Below are positions 53,838 through 63,781 of a stretch of DNA of 64,000 bases, one piece after another; position 1 is the first letter of the stretch, and every line of letters starts with the position of its first letter. The stretch comes from Methylobacter sp. Its GTDB lineage: Bacteria; Pseudomonadota; Gammaproteobacteria; Methylococcales; Methylomonadaceae. The stretch lies in the NCBI RefSeq assembly GCF_030680395.1, contig NZ_JAUXVR010000041.1:204368-268367 (forward strand). The letters run 5' to 3'. The translations under genes and the position numbers were made by a program. The notes beneath the pieces are model-generated. The model worked only from the letters and a program-made list of their open reading frames with translations, was not told where the DNA came from and ran no database searches.

Positions 53838-56705
53838 TCAACTGGTAATCACAAACCTCACCGCGTCCAGTCTTAGCTGCGCGGCCTGGATATTTTCATG
53901 CGCCAGCATGGTCATATCCTTTAACTGCTCAATTTCTTCGGTCCTGATAGTCGGGTTCACTTTTTTCAATCTGACCAGACGCTTGATTTCATTGCTTAGC
54001 GATTCCAGCATGGCTTGGGTCGCCTCATCGACTAGCTGCTGCATATCGGCTTTGGCTTTTTGCTCGGCTACGCTCAATATGTTGATCAAATGCGGCCTTT
54101 GGCTGCTCAAAAAAGCAATGATTTTGTGTTTATCAAACTTGATACCGGCTTCAACCAGGTCGCGGTGATCAATGTCCGCACTTAAATCCTTTTTGTTTTG
54201 ATCGATCAATACCCGAATCGGCGTATGAGGCAGGAACCGCCCGATTTGCAATTCGGCAGGCGCACTACACTCGACAATAAACAAGCACTCCAGCAAAAAC
54301 TGCCCGGCTTTAAGATCGCTGTGTTTGATCACACTGATCGCAGCATTGCCGGTTTCACTGGACAACACCATATCCATCGATGCGGTGACCACCGGATGTT
54401 CCCAGCTCATGAACTGCATGTCTTCCCGCGCCAAGGCGATCTGCCGGTTAACGGTGATGGTCATGCCGTCTTCAGTCAATCCGGGGAAATGCGAAACACG
54501 CAAATGGTCGCTGGGACGGATAATAAAGCAATCGGGCGAATGGAACTCGGTATCTACCCCGTAGCATTCAAAGACATCTTCCATATACGGCCAAAGTACG
54601 CCTTCCTTTTCGTAGGCATTCAGTTGCTCGATAAGCTCATCGGCCAGTTCCTTGCGACAGGAATTCAACTCCAGCAACTGATCACGACCGTTATGCATTT
54701 TTGCTTCAAGTTCAATACTGAGTGCTTGGGTCTTGGCGATAAGCGCATCAATAGCGGCTGGATTTTTACAATCCAAAACCGCCGCCAGCTCATCGTGCAA
54801 CATATCCGCGACCTGTTGCGCGGACGAACTGTTACAGGCAAACGCATTCAAACCTTCATCATACCAGCGATACAACACGGCACACTCGGTATGCTCCAGA
54901 TACGGAACATGAATTTGGATAATATGTTTCTGTCCGATACGATCAAGACGACCTATGCGTTGTTGTAGTAAATCAGGATTAGTCGGCAAATCCATCAGTA
55001 TCAGATGATGCACAAACTGGAAGTTCCTGCCTTCACTGCCGATTTCAGAACAAATCAACAACCGCGCCGCACTTTCGGGATCGGCAAAATAAGCCGCCGC
55101 CCGATCACGCTCGATAATGCTCATGCCTTCATGAAACACGGCCGAAGCAATACCGGCGCGGTTTTTCAGGGCTTGCTCCAGGTCAATCGCGGTTTGCGCC
55201 TGTTTACAAATCACCAGGGCTTTATCGCCAGGGAGGGTGTGTATGCCCCCAACCGGCTGGGAGCCGGTGCGGCGTTGGCCGGCCAGTTGCTTAACCTTGT
55301 CCACCAGCCATACATAGCGAGGATCCTGCTGCAAGTCATCGGTATTTGCCGCCCCGGTTAACGCATAGCCATAACGTTCCCGCTCCGGGAAACCCTGTAC
55401 GGTTTGCCGCGAGTTTCTAAACAAAATCCGTCCGGTGCCATGATGATCCAGCAGCACCTTAATCAGCGCATCGCGCGCCGCCGCCGACTGTTCAGGATCA
55501 TTCAGGTTTTTCAGCAAGCCGTCGACATTGTCATCTTTCAACAGCGCGGTTAAATGTTGCTGCGCGGCTTCATTCAAGACTTCCTCCGCCAGCAACAATT
55601 TGGCCGCGTTAGCTACCGGCTCAAACAAGCGCTCTTCTTCCACAAAAGCGGCGAAACTGTAAAACCGGTCGGGATCGAGCAATCTTAATCGTGCAAAATG
55701 ACTTTCCTTACCCAGTTGCTCCGGCGTAGCTGTCAACAATATCAGGCTGGGCGAAATCCGGCCGAGTTGTTCGACAAACAGATAGTCGGGACTGGGCGCT
55801 TGTTCGCTCCATTCCAGATGGTGCGCCTCGTCCACAATCACCATATCCCAACCTGCGGCTATGGCTTGTTGTTGGCGGCGCGGATAATTGGAAAAAAAGC
55901 CCTGACTGCATAGAATCAATTGCTCGGTTAAGAACGGATTATCGGCAGCGTCATCATCCGGTTCCGCTTCAGCGAGCATGTCGTCTTCTGCATAGGTATC
56001 GAGACAACGCGCCTCGTCAAAAATACTAAAACGCAGATTAAAGCGCCGGAGCATTTCCACCAGCCATTGATGCAACAGCGTTTCCGGCACGATAATCAAG
56101 ACCCGGTTGCTCAAGCCGTTAATCAGCCGATGGTGCAAAATCAAACCGGCTTCTATGGTTTTACCCAAACCCACTTCATCGGCCAGCATGATGCGTGGCG
56201 CAGAGCGGTTAGCCGATTCATGCGCAATAAACAACTGATGCGGAATAAGCGAGGCACGACCGCCCAGCAAGCCTTTAACCGGCGATTGCTGATGCTGTTG
56301 CAACCTGCGCCAGGTTTCATAACGCAGCAAAAACCAGGCGGAAGGATCGACTTGCCCGATAAACAACCGATCCTGAGGCTTGTTAAATTGAATATGATGA
56401 TTCAGTTCTACCTCATCCAGCTGAACGTCCTGTCCATCCTCGTCTTTGCCCACATAAGTAATCAGACCGTTCTGCTCAGTTAAACCGGTAACGGTCACTT
56501 TATCTTCGTCAATCGATTCGATAACGTCACCTACCGAAAACCGGACGCGCGTTAACGGCGCGTTATCTTGCGCATACATACGCTTTTCGTCACACGCCAA
56601 AAAAAGCACCGTGACCCGCTTGTGTGCTACATCAAGAATAAGACCTAAGCCGAGTTCAGACTCGGTGTTACTAATCCAGCGTTGGCCGGGGATAAACTGT
56701 TCCAT
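53838..56705 (-). CDS. rapA: RNA polymerase-associated SWI2/SNF2 ATPase RapA
   Basis: 955 residues; E. coli RapA has 968. The N-terminal Tudor-like domain begins FIPGQRWISNTESELGLG. The SNF2 ATPase has ADEVGLGKTIEAGLIL (motif I), VIVDEAHHLEWS (II), LLTATPEQLG (III) and the C-terminal lobe with CSEIGSEGRNFQF and QRIGRLDRIGQ (VI). It binds core RNA polymerase and promotes its recycling after transcription. No odd feature. Confidence 0.97.
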   Translation of the reverse strand: MEQFIPGQRWISNTESELGLGLILDVAHKRVTVLFLACDEKRMYAQDNAPLTRVRFSVGDVIESIDEDKVTVTGLTEQNGLITYVGKDEDGQDVQLDEVELNHHIQFNKPQDRLFIGQVDPSAWFLLRYETWRRLQQHQQSPVKGLLGGRASLIPHQLFIAHESANRSAPRIMLADEVGLGKTIEAGLILHHRLINGLSNRVLIIVPETLLHQWLVEMLRRFNLRFSIFDEARCLDTYAEDDMLAEAEPDDDAADNPFLTEQLILCSQGFFSNYPRRQQQAIAAGWDMVIVDEAHHLEWSEQAPSPDYLFVEQLGRISPSLILLTATPEQLGKESHFARLRLLDPDRFYSFAAFVEEERLFEPVANAAKLLLAEEVLNEAAQQHLTALLKDDNVDGLLKNLNDPEQSAAARDALIKVLLDHHGTGRILFRNSRQTVQGFPERERYGYALTGAANTDDLQQDPRYVWLVDKVKQLAGQRRTGSQPVGGIHTLPGDKALVICKQAQTAIDLEQALKNRAGIASAVFHEGMSIIERDRAAAYFADPESAARLLICSEIGSEGRNFQFVHHLILMDLPTNPDLLQQRIGRLDRIGQKHIIQIHVPYLEHTECAVLYRWYDEGLNAFACNSSSAQQVADMLHDELAAVLDCKNPAAIDALIAKTQALSIELEAKMHNGRDQLLELNSCRKELADELIEQLNAYEKEGVLWPYMEDVFECYGVDTEFHSPDCFIIRPSDHLRVSHFPGLTEDGMTITVNRQIALAREDMQFMSWEHPVVTASMDMVLSSETGNAAISVIKHSDLKAGQFLLECLFIVECSAPAELQIGRFLPHTPIRVLIDQNKKDLSADIDHRDLVEAGIKFDKHKIIAFLSSQRPHLINILSVAEQKAKADMQQLVDEATQAMLESLSNEIKRLVRLKKVNPTIRTEEIEQLKDMTMLAHENIQAAQLRLDAVRFVITS

Positions 56706-56979
56706 TTATTAAGATGCCATTAAGATTGGGTAAATATTGAATCAAGTAGGCTATTATTATAAGCGACACAGCGGAATTATTCCGGCAATTAATTGGCGCA
56801 TGTAACGGACGGTATTGTGATTCGAGAATAGACTTTAACGCCCCATCAAGCGGATTGCATTTGTTAAGCAGCCATTAAGGTTAAAGCGAATAATATGAAT
56901 CCAAAGTTTATCACTGGCCAACCGCCTTTGTCGGCTTAATCCAGATCTACATTAAATCCATTATTTAAGGAAGATACCC

Positions 56980-57297
56980 ATGAATAAATCGTTTTTTTTA
57001 AGTCCGGTGCTTATGTTTGCAATTATTTATTCATCTGCATCCTACGCATCCGGGGGGGAAGGTCATGGTCATGGTCACGGCAGAGGACACCGCAATCATC
57101 ATTCCGAAGGGCCGAGGTATTATCCGGAGCAGCCCCGCCATTCAAACTACCAGGATCCGCGCTCTCACCAGGGTTTGGCCGGTGGTGTTGTCGGTAGCGT
57201 TTTAGGCTACGAAATAGGTAACGGCGATCCCATTGCTACCGGATTGGGCGCTGCCGCCGGGTCTTATCTCGGCAACGGAGTCGCCGGAAGACGTTAA
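56980..57297 (+). CDS. Exported His-rich glycine-zipper protein 1
   Basis: 105 residues. Signal peptide (FFLSPVLMFAIIYSSASYA), then a His/Gly segment (GHGHGHGRGHRNHH) that could bind metal ions. A conserved block follows (SNYQDPRSHQGLAGGVVGSVLGYE), then a glycine-zipper segment (ATGLGAAAGSYLGNGVAG) of the 2TM/YMGG kind. It is probably periplasmic or outer-membrane associated. A close paralogue follows 90 bp downstream. AAGGAAG precedes the ATG. Confidence 0.83.
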   Translation: MNKSFFLSPVLMFAIIYSSASYASGGEGHGHGHGRGHRNHHSEGPRYYPEQPRHSNYQDPRSHQGLAGGVVGSVLGYEIGNGDPIATGLGAAAGSYLGNGVAGRR

Positions 57298-57387
57298 CCC
57301 GATTTGATTTTAATGACGTATCTGTTTAACCGGCAAGCTTGATTTTGTTAATTTAACAACAAACCAAATAATGTAGAGGGAAAAACC

Positions 57388-57789
57388 ATGAAAAAGTTAC
57401 TTTTTTTAATTCAATTAACCGCTATTGCAATCCTGTTTTCACCACTATCTTATGCTGATCGCGACTGGGGACACCATGATCGCGGTTGGGGACATCATCA
57501 TGGCCACCACCATCGTCACCACGACCACGGCTATTATCCTCAACCGCAGGTCAACTATTACCCAGCGCCGCAAATTAATTATTATCCCCAACCCCAAGTT
57601 AATTATTATCAGCGGCAAGCGCAGTATTCAAACTACCAGGATCCACGCTCTCACCAGGGTTTGGCCGGGGGTGTTGTCGGTAGTGTTTTAGGCTATGAAC
57701 TGGGTAGCGGCGACCCTATTGCCACCGGATTGGGGGCCGCCGCCGGTTCTTTTCTGGGTAATGGAATGAACGATGGTTACCGAAGATAG
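57388..57789 (+). CDS. Exported His-rich glycine-zipper protein 2
   Basis: 133 residues. Signal peptide (FLIQLTAIAILFSPLSYA), then a stretch very rich in His (HHHGHHHRHHDHG). Three to four PQPQVNYYP-type repeats follow, then the same SNYQDPRSHQGLAGGVVGSVLGYE and glycine-zipper block as its neighbour. The shared 3' part is nearly identical in DNA, while the N-terminal parts have diverged, which suggests tandem duplication. Metal binding or envelope structure are possible roles. Confidence 0.83.
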   Translation: MKKLLFLIQLTAIAILFSPLSYADRDWGHHDRGWGHHHGHHHRHHDHGYYPQPQVNYYPAPQINYYPQPQVNYYQRQAQYSNYQDPRSHQGLAGGVVGSVLGYELGSGDPIATGLGAAAGSFLGNGMNDGYRR

Positions 57790-57835
57790 TCATCCCAGTC
57801 GGCTATGGACTATGTGACTAGCTAAACAAGTAAGA

Positions 57836-57875
57836 AGAGGATTCAGCACTCATTTTCGGGCTGAATCCTCTTTAT
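57836..57875 (+). terminator. Intrinsic terminator after the glycine-zipper genes
   Basis: AGAGGATTCAGC and GCTGAATCCTCT form a 12-bp stem with a 12-base spacer, followed by TTATTTT. It ends the two-gene unit. Confidence 0.85.
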
Positions 57876-58603
57876 TTTGCTTCACACCCTCCACTCAATT
57901 TGTCTCCCGTTAAACGCTTGCAATCTACCGCACACCTGAACCAAATGCGTTTTCACATTACGCGCCACGCTAGACCCAAATTATATTGAGCGCACAGGAT
58001 GTTTGATTGAAATCATAAAGCCCTCAATAGCCCTGTCAATAACTCAGAACACCAGAACCTGTAAGACAACGCGGGATTTTCGATAGCATATCGATAGTCG
58101 TTCATGCGCCAGATACCGCTGACTTTCACCTCCGGCAATACTTAGCATTACCTAAATAGCATCAAGATACTTGATCATGCAGCAGATACCCCCTTGAAAG
58201 CACTGACAGCTGTGACTGTAACGAATATCTGCTGTCAGGCAATAAAGTCAGGAGGCAATCCTCTGCCGGATAAAAAAGGTGTTATACTCAATGCCTTGGA
58301 AGCAGAATGACCTGATATTATCAAGGCAATCTGCGCGGCAAAAGTTCATTGTCATTAATCTAAACGACTATTAAAATTGACACTTTCGACTCTGCCAAGA
58401 CGCTAACCCAATATACTGAGCATGCGTCTAAACCTAAGAGCGCAAAAATCAGCAAGTGTATATATATTAATTTTATATAAACTACGTAGAAACCAGTTGT
58501 GATTCTGCATAAGACATTCTGATTTTTGAATTTTTCGAAGCCCTCTTGCGCTGTTTTTTACCTTGAGTGGCAAACCCTGAAATACAATTTTTAGTATCCG
58601 CTT
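57876..58603. other. Long intergenic region before the signalling cluster
   Basis: About 730 bp. Short open stretches exist (for example around 58265-58360) but have stops and no recognisable family. The promoter of the signalling cluster should lie at the right end. Confidence 0.35.
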
Positions 58604-59452
58604 ATGAGTGAATTATCACAAATTTCACGCACTATTCTGCTGGTAGATGATGAAGCCAACATCATTAATGCTCTTAAGCGTACTTTACGGCCTGATGGTT
58701 ATATCATCCTGACCGCCAACAGCGGCGAAGAAGGTCTTGCCTTATTGGCAAAGCACGAAGTGGGCGTCATCATTTCCGATCAACGCATGCCGCATATGAC
58801 CGGCGTGGAATTTCTACGCAAAGTTAAAATACTTTATCCCAAGACATTACGTATTGTGTTATCCGGTTATACCGAGCTTGAATCAGTCACCAGTGTTATT
58901 AACGAAGGTGCGATTTGTAAATTTTTAACTAAGCCCTGGGATGATGATTTGCTTCGGGATAACATTCGCGAGGCGTTTCAGCACTATGAAATGGAACAGG
59001 AGAATTTGCGTTTAACGCGCGAACTTCAATCTGCCAATAATGAACTTTCCATACTGAATCAAAATCTTGAACAAAAAGTAGTCGATAAATCGCACGAAAT
59101 TATACACAGCATTAATTTATTGCAAATTTCACAGGAAATTCTTGAGCATTTACCGATAGGCATTATTGGTATTGACGAACAGGATATGATAGTAATCTCC
59201 AACAAACGCGCTGAAGAAATATTCGGCCAACCTCCCGGCACTTGTCTACTCGGCCTTATGGCGGGTGATGCTTTACCCGACGAGCTTTTACAATTATTAC
59301 AAAAAGTCTATCCTGGCGACCTTGTACAATTTGATGGTGAAATCGTAACGTTGAATAAAGGTGTTTCCATACGGGTGCTAATAAACACAATGGGAGATAT
59401 CAGCCAATCGAAAGGAATCATTATTGTATTGTCGCCATTAAAGAAGAGCTGA
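58604..59452 (+). CDS. Response regulator REC-coiled coil-PAS
   Basis: 282 residues. Receiver domain at 10-125 with TILLVDDEANII, phospho-acceptor Asp in VIISDQRMP and Lys in LTKPWDD. A coiled coil at about 130-170 leads to a PAS-like domain (EILEHLPIGIIGIDEQDMIVISNKRAEEIFG). There is no DNA-binding output. It stops 2 bp before the HDOD gene, so they are coupled. It probably receives phosphate from the hemerythrin kinase of the same cluster. Confidence 0.9.
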   Translation: MSELSQISRTILLVDDEANIINALKRTLRPDGYIILTANSGEEGLALLAKHEVGVIISDQRMPHMTGVEFLRKVKILYPKTLRIVLSGYTELESVTSVINEGAICKFLTKPWDDDLLRDNIREAFQHYEMEQENLRLTRELQSANNELSILNQNLEQKVVDKSHEIIHSINLLQISQEILEHLPIGIIGIDEQDMIVISNKRAEEIFGQPPGTCLLGLMAGDALPDELLQLLQKVYPGDLVQFDGEIVTLNKGVSIRVLINTMGDISQSKGIIIVLSPLKKS

Positions 59453-59454
59453 GA

Positions 59455-60273
59455 ATGCCCGAGTTAAAAAATAAATTTGCCTGTTTGAAGAATCTGCCGT
59501 CAATGCCGGTACTGCTTATGGAAGCTTTACAACAGATTAGCGGCAAGCAAAACTTAACGACACTGGTTGATAAGATTGGTGAGGACCCGTCAATGGTCGT
59601 TCGGATTTTACGTATTGCCAATTCGCCTTTTTACGGCATGTCCAGGGAAATAGGTTCTTTGCGCGAAGCCATTGTATTACTCGGCATTAACCGAATAAAA
59701 GACATGTTGATCAGTCTATGTTTTTCAAAAATGCTCCCTGCACAACATAAAGATTTTAATTTCGACCTGTTCCGGCATCACAGCATGGCCGTTGCCGAAT
59801 GCACCCGGCAACTTGCAAACTGTACCCATACCAGTTCTGATTTTGCATTCACAGCCGGATTATTACATGACATTGGAAACTTGGTGATTGTCATTCTTTT
59901 TCCTGACGAATTCAGCCGGCTTGTTAAAATATCCGCAAAATTTGGGATCGAAGAAGAGCAAAACATATTAGGTTTTAATCATACCACCATAGGTGGCAAA
60001 GCCGCACAATACTGGAATTTTCCCCAAGAGATTCAAGAGGCTATTGAACAACATGAAACATATCCTGAGTCCGCTACAAGCAAGTCGCTCGGTTTACTGG
60101 TCTATACCGCCAACTTGTTGATCGTCAATACTGAACAACCCGACAAATCGGCTCTGGAAGAACACCAACCCATTTGCACTGCACTTGCCACGCTCAACGT
60201 TTCAATTGACCAAGCCGCGCATTGTACTGACAGTGGACGGCAGTTTGCCGACCAAATTCTTACCCTGTATTAA
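59455..60273 (+). CDS. HDOD-domain protein
   Basis: 272 residues, a single HDOD domain: LPSMPVLLMEALQQISG, PSMVVRILRIANSPFYGMSREIGSLREAIVLLGINRIKDML and FTAGLLHDIGNLVIV. HDOD proteins are non-enzymatic or weakly HD-like adaptors in signalling. Between a REC-PAS protein and a kinase it probably relays output. Confidence 0.93.
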   Translation: MPELKNKFACLKNLPSMPVLLMEALQQISGKQNLTTLVDKIGEDPSMVVRILRIANSPFYGMSREIGSLREAIVLLGINRIKDMLISLCFSKMLPAQHKDFNFDLFRHHSMAVAECTRQLANCTHTSSDFAFTAGLLHDIGNLVIVILFPDEFSRLVKISAKFGIEEEQNILGFNHTTIGGKAAQYWNFPQEIQEAIEQHETYPESATSKSLGLLVYTANLLIVNTEQPDKSALEEHQPICTALATLNVSIDQAAHCTDSGRQFADQILTLY

Positions 60274-60347
60274 ACAGGAAAAAATATGTCATTAAAGGAT
60301 TGTGCCATAATGCATGGAGTATCCTTCTTAAATTTATTGCAAACGAC

Positions 60348-62138
60348 ATGGCTATTTTGAATTGGAATGATCAACTGGTGCTAGGCATAGAGTCCGTTGA
60401 CAATCAACATAAACATCTTATCGATTTAACCAACCAATTAGACGAAGCTGTCGCCATTGGCGCTGACCGTGACACGATCATCAAAATTATAAATAACCTG
60501 GTTGAGTATACGGTGTACCACTTTCAGGATGAAGAACAACTGATGTTGGCTGCAAAGTTTAACCCCACGCTATATGCCGTACATGAAGCGGAGCATAAAG
60601 AATTTGTGGACAAAATGATAGCTGTCCAGCGCGAAGTCGAGGCCGATATTAACGCTCTTTCGGAAGACTTGATGGACTACCTAGTCAACTGGCTCTGCCA
60701 TCATATTCTCAGTACCGATAAACGGATGGCGCTCAGCCTTATTAACGGTATTGATGCCGCGCAAATCCAAATCGACAAGCAAGAACACCATGAAATTATT
60801 CAGAGCAATCTATACTCGGCCTTACGCGAAAGTGAAAGCCGCTTTAAGGAATTAGCCGAAAATATTTCCGCACTCATCTGGATTACCAACGCTAATCATA
60901 TGCCGATTTTTTGCAATCACTTTTGGTTAGCCACTTTCAATTTACCACCCGGCATACCCAGCCGTGAGCAATGGCTAAACGCCATTCATCCTGAAGACCG
61001 GGACAAAGTAACCCAAACCTATAGCCGTGCGGCTGAAGAACGCAGTAAGTTCAAAATTCAATATCGCTTGCTGACCGTCGACGGTAAAATCACATGGATC
61101 TATGAAACAGCAGCCCCCAGAGTGCGCAAGAACGGGAGCTTTGCCGGATTGATGGGTTGCGGCATGGACATTACTTCGCAAAAACAAGCCGAAACCGTAC
61201 TGGCTCGCAGCAATGTGCAATTGGAAGAAGAAGTTAAAAAGCGCACTCAGGAACTTATCAAAATCAATCAAACTTTGGAATTTGAAAAAAACCAACAGTT
61301 GCTGTTGAATACTCAATTACAAGAAGCGCAAGTACATCTGCTGCAATCTGAGAAAATGGCATCTATCGGTCAATTGGCTGCCGGTGTGGCCCATGAAATC
61401 AATAATCCTATCGGTTATATCAATTCCAATCTGACCTCCTTAAAAAACTATATCGATAATTTACTGGCATTGATTGCGATCTACGAAAAAGCAGAAGCAA
61501 CGAGCGACAATATCGATCAACTCGCACAAATTAAAGCGTTTAAACAAAAAATAGATCTGGAGTTTATAAAGACCGATGTGCTCGACTTACTGGAAGAATC
61601 CCATGAAGGCGCGACACGGGTGAAAGAAATCATTCAAGATCTTAAAGACTTCTCTCACCTTGATATTAATGATGACTGGCAATGGACTAATTTGCACGTC
61701 GGGCTCGAAAGCACGCTCAATATTGTTAACAATGAAATTAAATACAAGGCAAAAATTGTTAAGGAATTTGGCGATCTGCCTGAAGTAAAATGTCTGCCAC
61801 ACCAGCTTAACCAGGTATTTATGAATTTGCTGATCAATGCAGCACACGCTATTGAAAGCGAAGGCACTATCACCTTACGTACCGGAACAGAAAATGATCG
61901 CGCGTGGGTGGAAGTCAGCGATACCGGTAAAGGCATAGCCCCTGAGCACCAAAGTAAAATTTTTGACCCTTTTTTTACTACCAAACCGGTCGGTAAAGGC
62001 ACCGGATTAGGGCTTTCGGTTTCTTACACTATTATCAAAAAGCATCAAGGGGAAATTCAGCTGACCAGCCAGTTAGGTCAAGGGACAACCTTTCGGATTA
62101 TCCTGCCTATTGGCGGAGCGATTATTGAAAATGCGTAA
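60348..62138 (+). CDS. Hemerythrin-PAS-histidine kinase
   Basis: 596 residues from ATG at 60348 (MAILNWNDQLVLGIESVDNQHKHL), the standard bacteriohemerythrin start; the track's 60300 start adds 16 unrelated residues. The hemerythrin ligands appear complete: HKHLIDL, YHFQDEEQLM, HEAEHKEF and HHILSTDKRM. A PAS domain (about 170-290) and coiled coil follow, then the kinase core: H-box EKMASIGQLAAGVAHEINNPIGYI, N-box NQVFMNLLINAAHAI, G1 VSDTGKGIA and G2 GTGLGLSVSY. It should bind O2 at its diiron site and signal to the REC proteins on either side. No membrane helix. Confidence 0.93.
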   Translation: MAILNWNDQLVLGIESVDNQHKHLIDLTNQLDEAVAIGADRDTIIKIINNLVEYTVYHFQDEEQLMLAAKFNPTLYAVHEAEHKEFVDKMIAVQREVEADINALSEDLMDYLVNWLCHHILSTDKRMALSLINGIDAAQIQIDKQEHHEIIQSNLYSALRESESRFKELAENISALIWITNANHMPIFCNHFWLATFNLPPGIPSREQWLNAIHPEDRDKVTQTYSRAAEERSKFKIQYRLLTVDGKITWIYETAAPRVRKNGSFAGLMGCGMDITSQKQAETVLARSNVQLEEEVKKRTQELIKINQTLEFEKNQQLLLNTQLQEAQVHLLQSEKMASIGQLAAGVAHEINNPIGYINSNLTSLKNYIDNLLALIAIYEKAEATSDNIDQLAQIKAFKQKIDLEFIKTDVLDLLEESHEGATRVKEIIQDLKDFSHLDINDDWQWTNLHVGLESTLNIVNNEIKYKAKIVKEFGDLPEVKCLPHQLNQVFMNLLINAAHAIESEGTITLRTGTENDRAWVEVSDTGKGIAPEHQSKIFDPFFTTKPVGKGTGLGLSVSYTIIKKHQGEIQLTSQLGQGTTFRIILPIGGAIIENA

Positions 62139-62177
62139 AATGGCAGCTATGCCGATTAAAATAAATTTGGAGTAATT

Positions 62178-63578
62178 ATGCTGACTGAACTGGCTAGCGA
62201 TGCGCATGATAAATCTGCCGCGATATTGTTTGTCGATGATGAAGCGAATGTGCTTAAAGCCTTACGCCGCTTGTTTCATAATGAACCGTATACCATCTAC
62301 TTTGCTTCAAGCGGCGCAGAAGGACTGGAGATATTACGGCAAAATACCGTTGACCTGATTATTTCCGATATGCGTATGCCGGAAATGAGCGGTGCGGAAT
62401 TTTTAACTCAGGTTTTCACGCAATGGCCGGAGACCATCCGTATTTTACTGACCGGTTATGCCGACTTTCAATCAACGATTGATGCCGTCAATAAGGGCCG
62501 TATTTACAATTACTGCAATAAGCCCTGGAATGATGAGGAACTTAAATTACTGGTTCGCAATGCCCTGGAACAAAAGCATCTGCGCGAGGAACGGGATCGT
62601 TTATCCGGCATTGTTCTCCAACAAAATACAGAATTAAAAGAGCTCAACGAACATCTGGAAGAAAAAGTCGAGCAGCGTACCGAACAGCTCAAGAACACTA
62701 TGCAGCATCTTGACCGGGCAAATAACAATCTAAAAAAGCAATATATTGATTCCATCAAGGCATTCTCACGCATTATTGAAATGCGTCCCGGCATTAAAAG
62801 CGGACAGTCAAAATATATCGCCGAAAAAGCCTTACTGGTTGCGCGCAAACTGGGCATGAACTCAGAGGAGAAACAAAATATTTTTTATGCCGGATTGCTG
62901 ATACAAATCGGCAAGATGAGCTTGCAGGATAGCTTGCTGGCAGAACCTTACTACTCCATACCTCTTGTCGACATACGCCGTTATTTAAAACATGCGGTAG
63001 AAGGTGAAGCTTTATTACAGGGGTTGACTCAGTTAAAAGGCGCCTCTATTTTAATCCGCCACCAATACGAACGCTATGACGGCTCAGGCTTTCCCGATGG
63101 GCTGGCTAAACAAAAAATCCCTCTGGGCTCCCGTATTCTGAATGTGGTCGGCGATTATATTGCGTATCTTGAAGGTTCAATGACAGGTGAAGTTATGTCC
63201 GTCAGCACCGCAATAACTCAATTAGTGAATCGGAAAGAAAGCTATTATGATCCTGATGTCATCGATACTTTTATTAAAGTACTCAAAGAAGACATAACCA
63301 TTGAAGAGGATGTGGTTGTGGAACTCCCTACGGTTAAAAAATCATGGAAGAACAGCAAACTATTTAATGGATCACAAAATACTACCGTGGAGCGTCCGGT
63401 TATGGAAATTTCATGGATGCAACTGAAACCCGGTATGGAAGTGGATAGCGTTTATTTTGAGAATAAACCTTATATTAAAAATTGCATTGTCGATCAAAAA
63501 ATAATTAACAACATCAATTCATTAAGAGAGAACACCGGTAAAAACCCAGTCATTAAAATTCGTATGGGCAAGAAATGA
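62178..63578 (+). CDS. REC protein with degenerate HD-GYP domain
   Basis: 466 residues. REC at 15-130 (AAILFVDDEANVLKALRR, DLIISDMRMPEMSG, CNKPWNDEEL), coiled coil to about 190, then an HD-GYP-like domain to about 390. The HD dyad reads IQ (GLLIQIGKM). HHE reads QYE (RHQYERYDGSGFP) and GYP reads GFP, so metal ligands are lost and c-di-GMP hydrolysis is unlikely. A further C-terminal domain (MQLKPGMEVDSVYFENKPYI) follows. It is probably a phospho-regulated binding or scaffold protein in the same pathway as the hemerythrin kinase. Confidence 0.9.
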   Translation: MLTELASDAHDKSAAILFVDDEANVLKALRRLFHNEPYTIYFASSGAEGLEILRQNTVDLIISDMRMPEMSGAEFLTQVFTQWPETIRILLTGYADFQSTIDAVNKGRIYNYCNKPWNDEELKLLVRNALEQKHLREERDRLSGIVLQQNTELKELNEHLEEKVEQRTEQLKNTMQHLDRANNNLKKQYIDSIKAFSRIIEMRPGIKSGQSKYIAEKALLVARKLGMNSEEKQNIFYAGLLIQIGKMSLQDSLLAEPYYSIPLVDIRRYLKHAVEGEALLQGLTQLKGASILIRHQYERYDGSGFPDGLAKQKIPLGSRILNVVGDYIAYLEGSMTGEVMSVSTAITQLVNRKESYYDPDVIDTFIKVLKEDITIEEDVVVELPTVKKSWKNSKLFNGSQNTTVERPVMEISWMQLKPGMEVDSVYFENKPYIKNCIVDQKIINNINSLRENTGKNPVIKIRMGKK

Positions 63579-63580
63579 TT

Positions 63581-63730
63581 CATGCATGGCTATCCCTGCC
63601 ATGCACCCTTCGGGTAAATATAAATCTGCTCCAGACATATTTGTCATGCAAGACTATCCCGCCATGCACCCTTCCGGTAAATGCAAATCTGTTCCGGACA
63701 TATTTGTCATGCATGGCAATGTTTATCTCC
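63581..63730 (+). repeat. Tandem repeats of about 63 bp
   Basis: Unit 1 (63581-63644) and unit 2 (63645-63707) share CATGCA...CCATGCACCCTTC.GGTAAAT...AAATCTG.TCC.GACATATTTGT. A third partial unit starts at 63708. The repeats separate the REC/HD gene from its partial copy. Confidence 0.85.
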
Positions 63731-63781
63731 ATCAACCGGCCAGGGAATACCGTTAAAACAACAACCTAAAAAACTTAGTGA

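Noticed and set aside
58265-58360. Possible transposase remnant (NALEAE...PDIIKAICAAK)
   Set aside because: The stretch is short, interrupted and could not be matched to a specific IS family.
63581-63730. Tandem repeats as a CRISPR array
   Set aside because: The units are 63-64 bp head to tail without unique spacers, and no cas genes are near.
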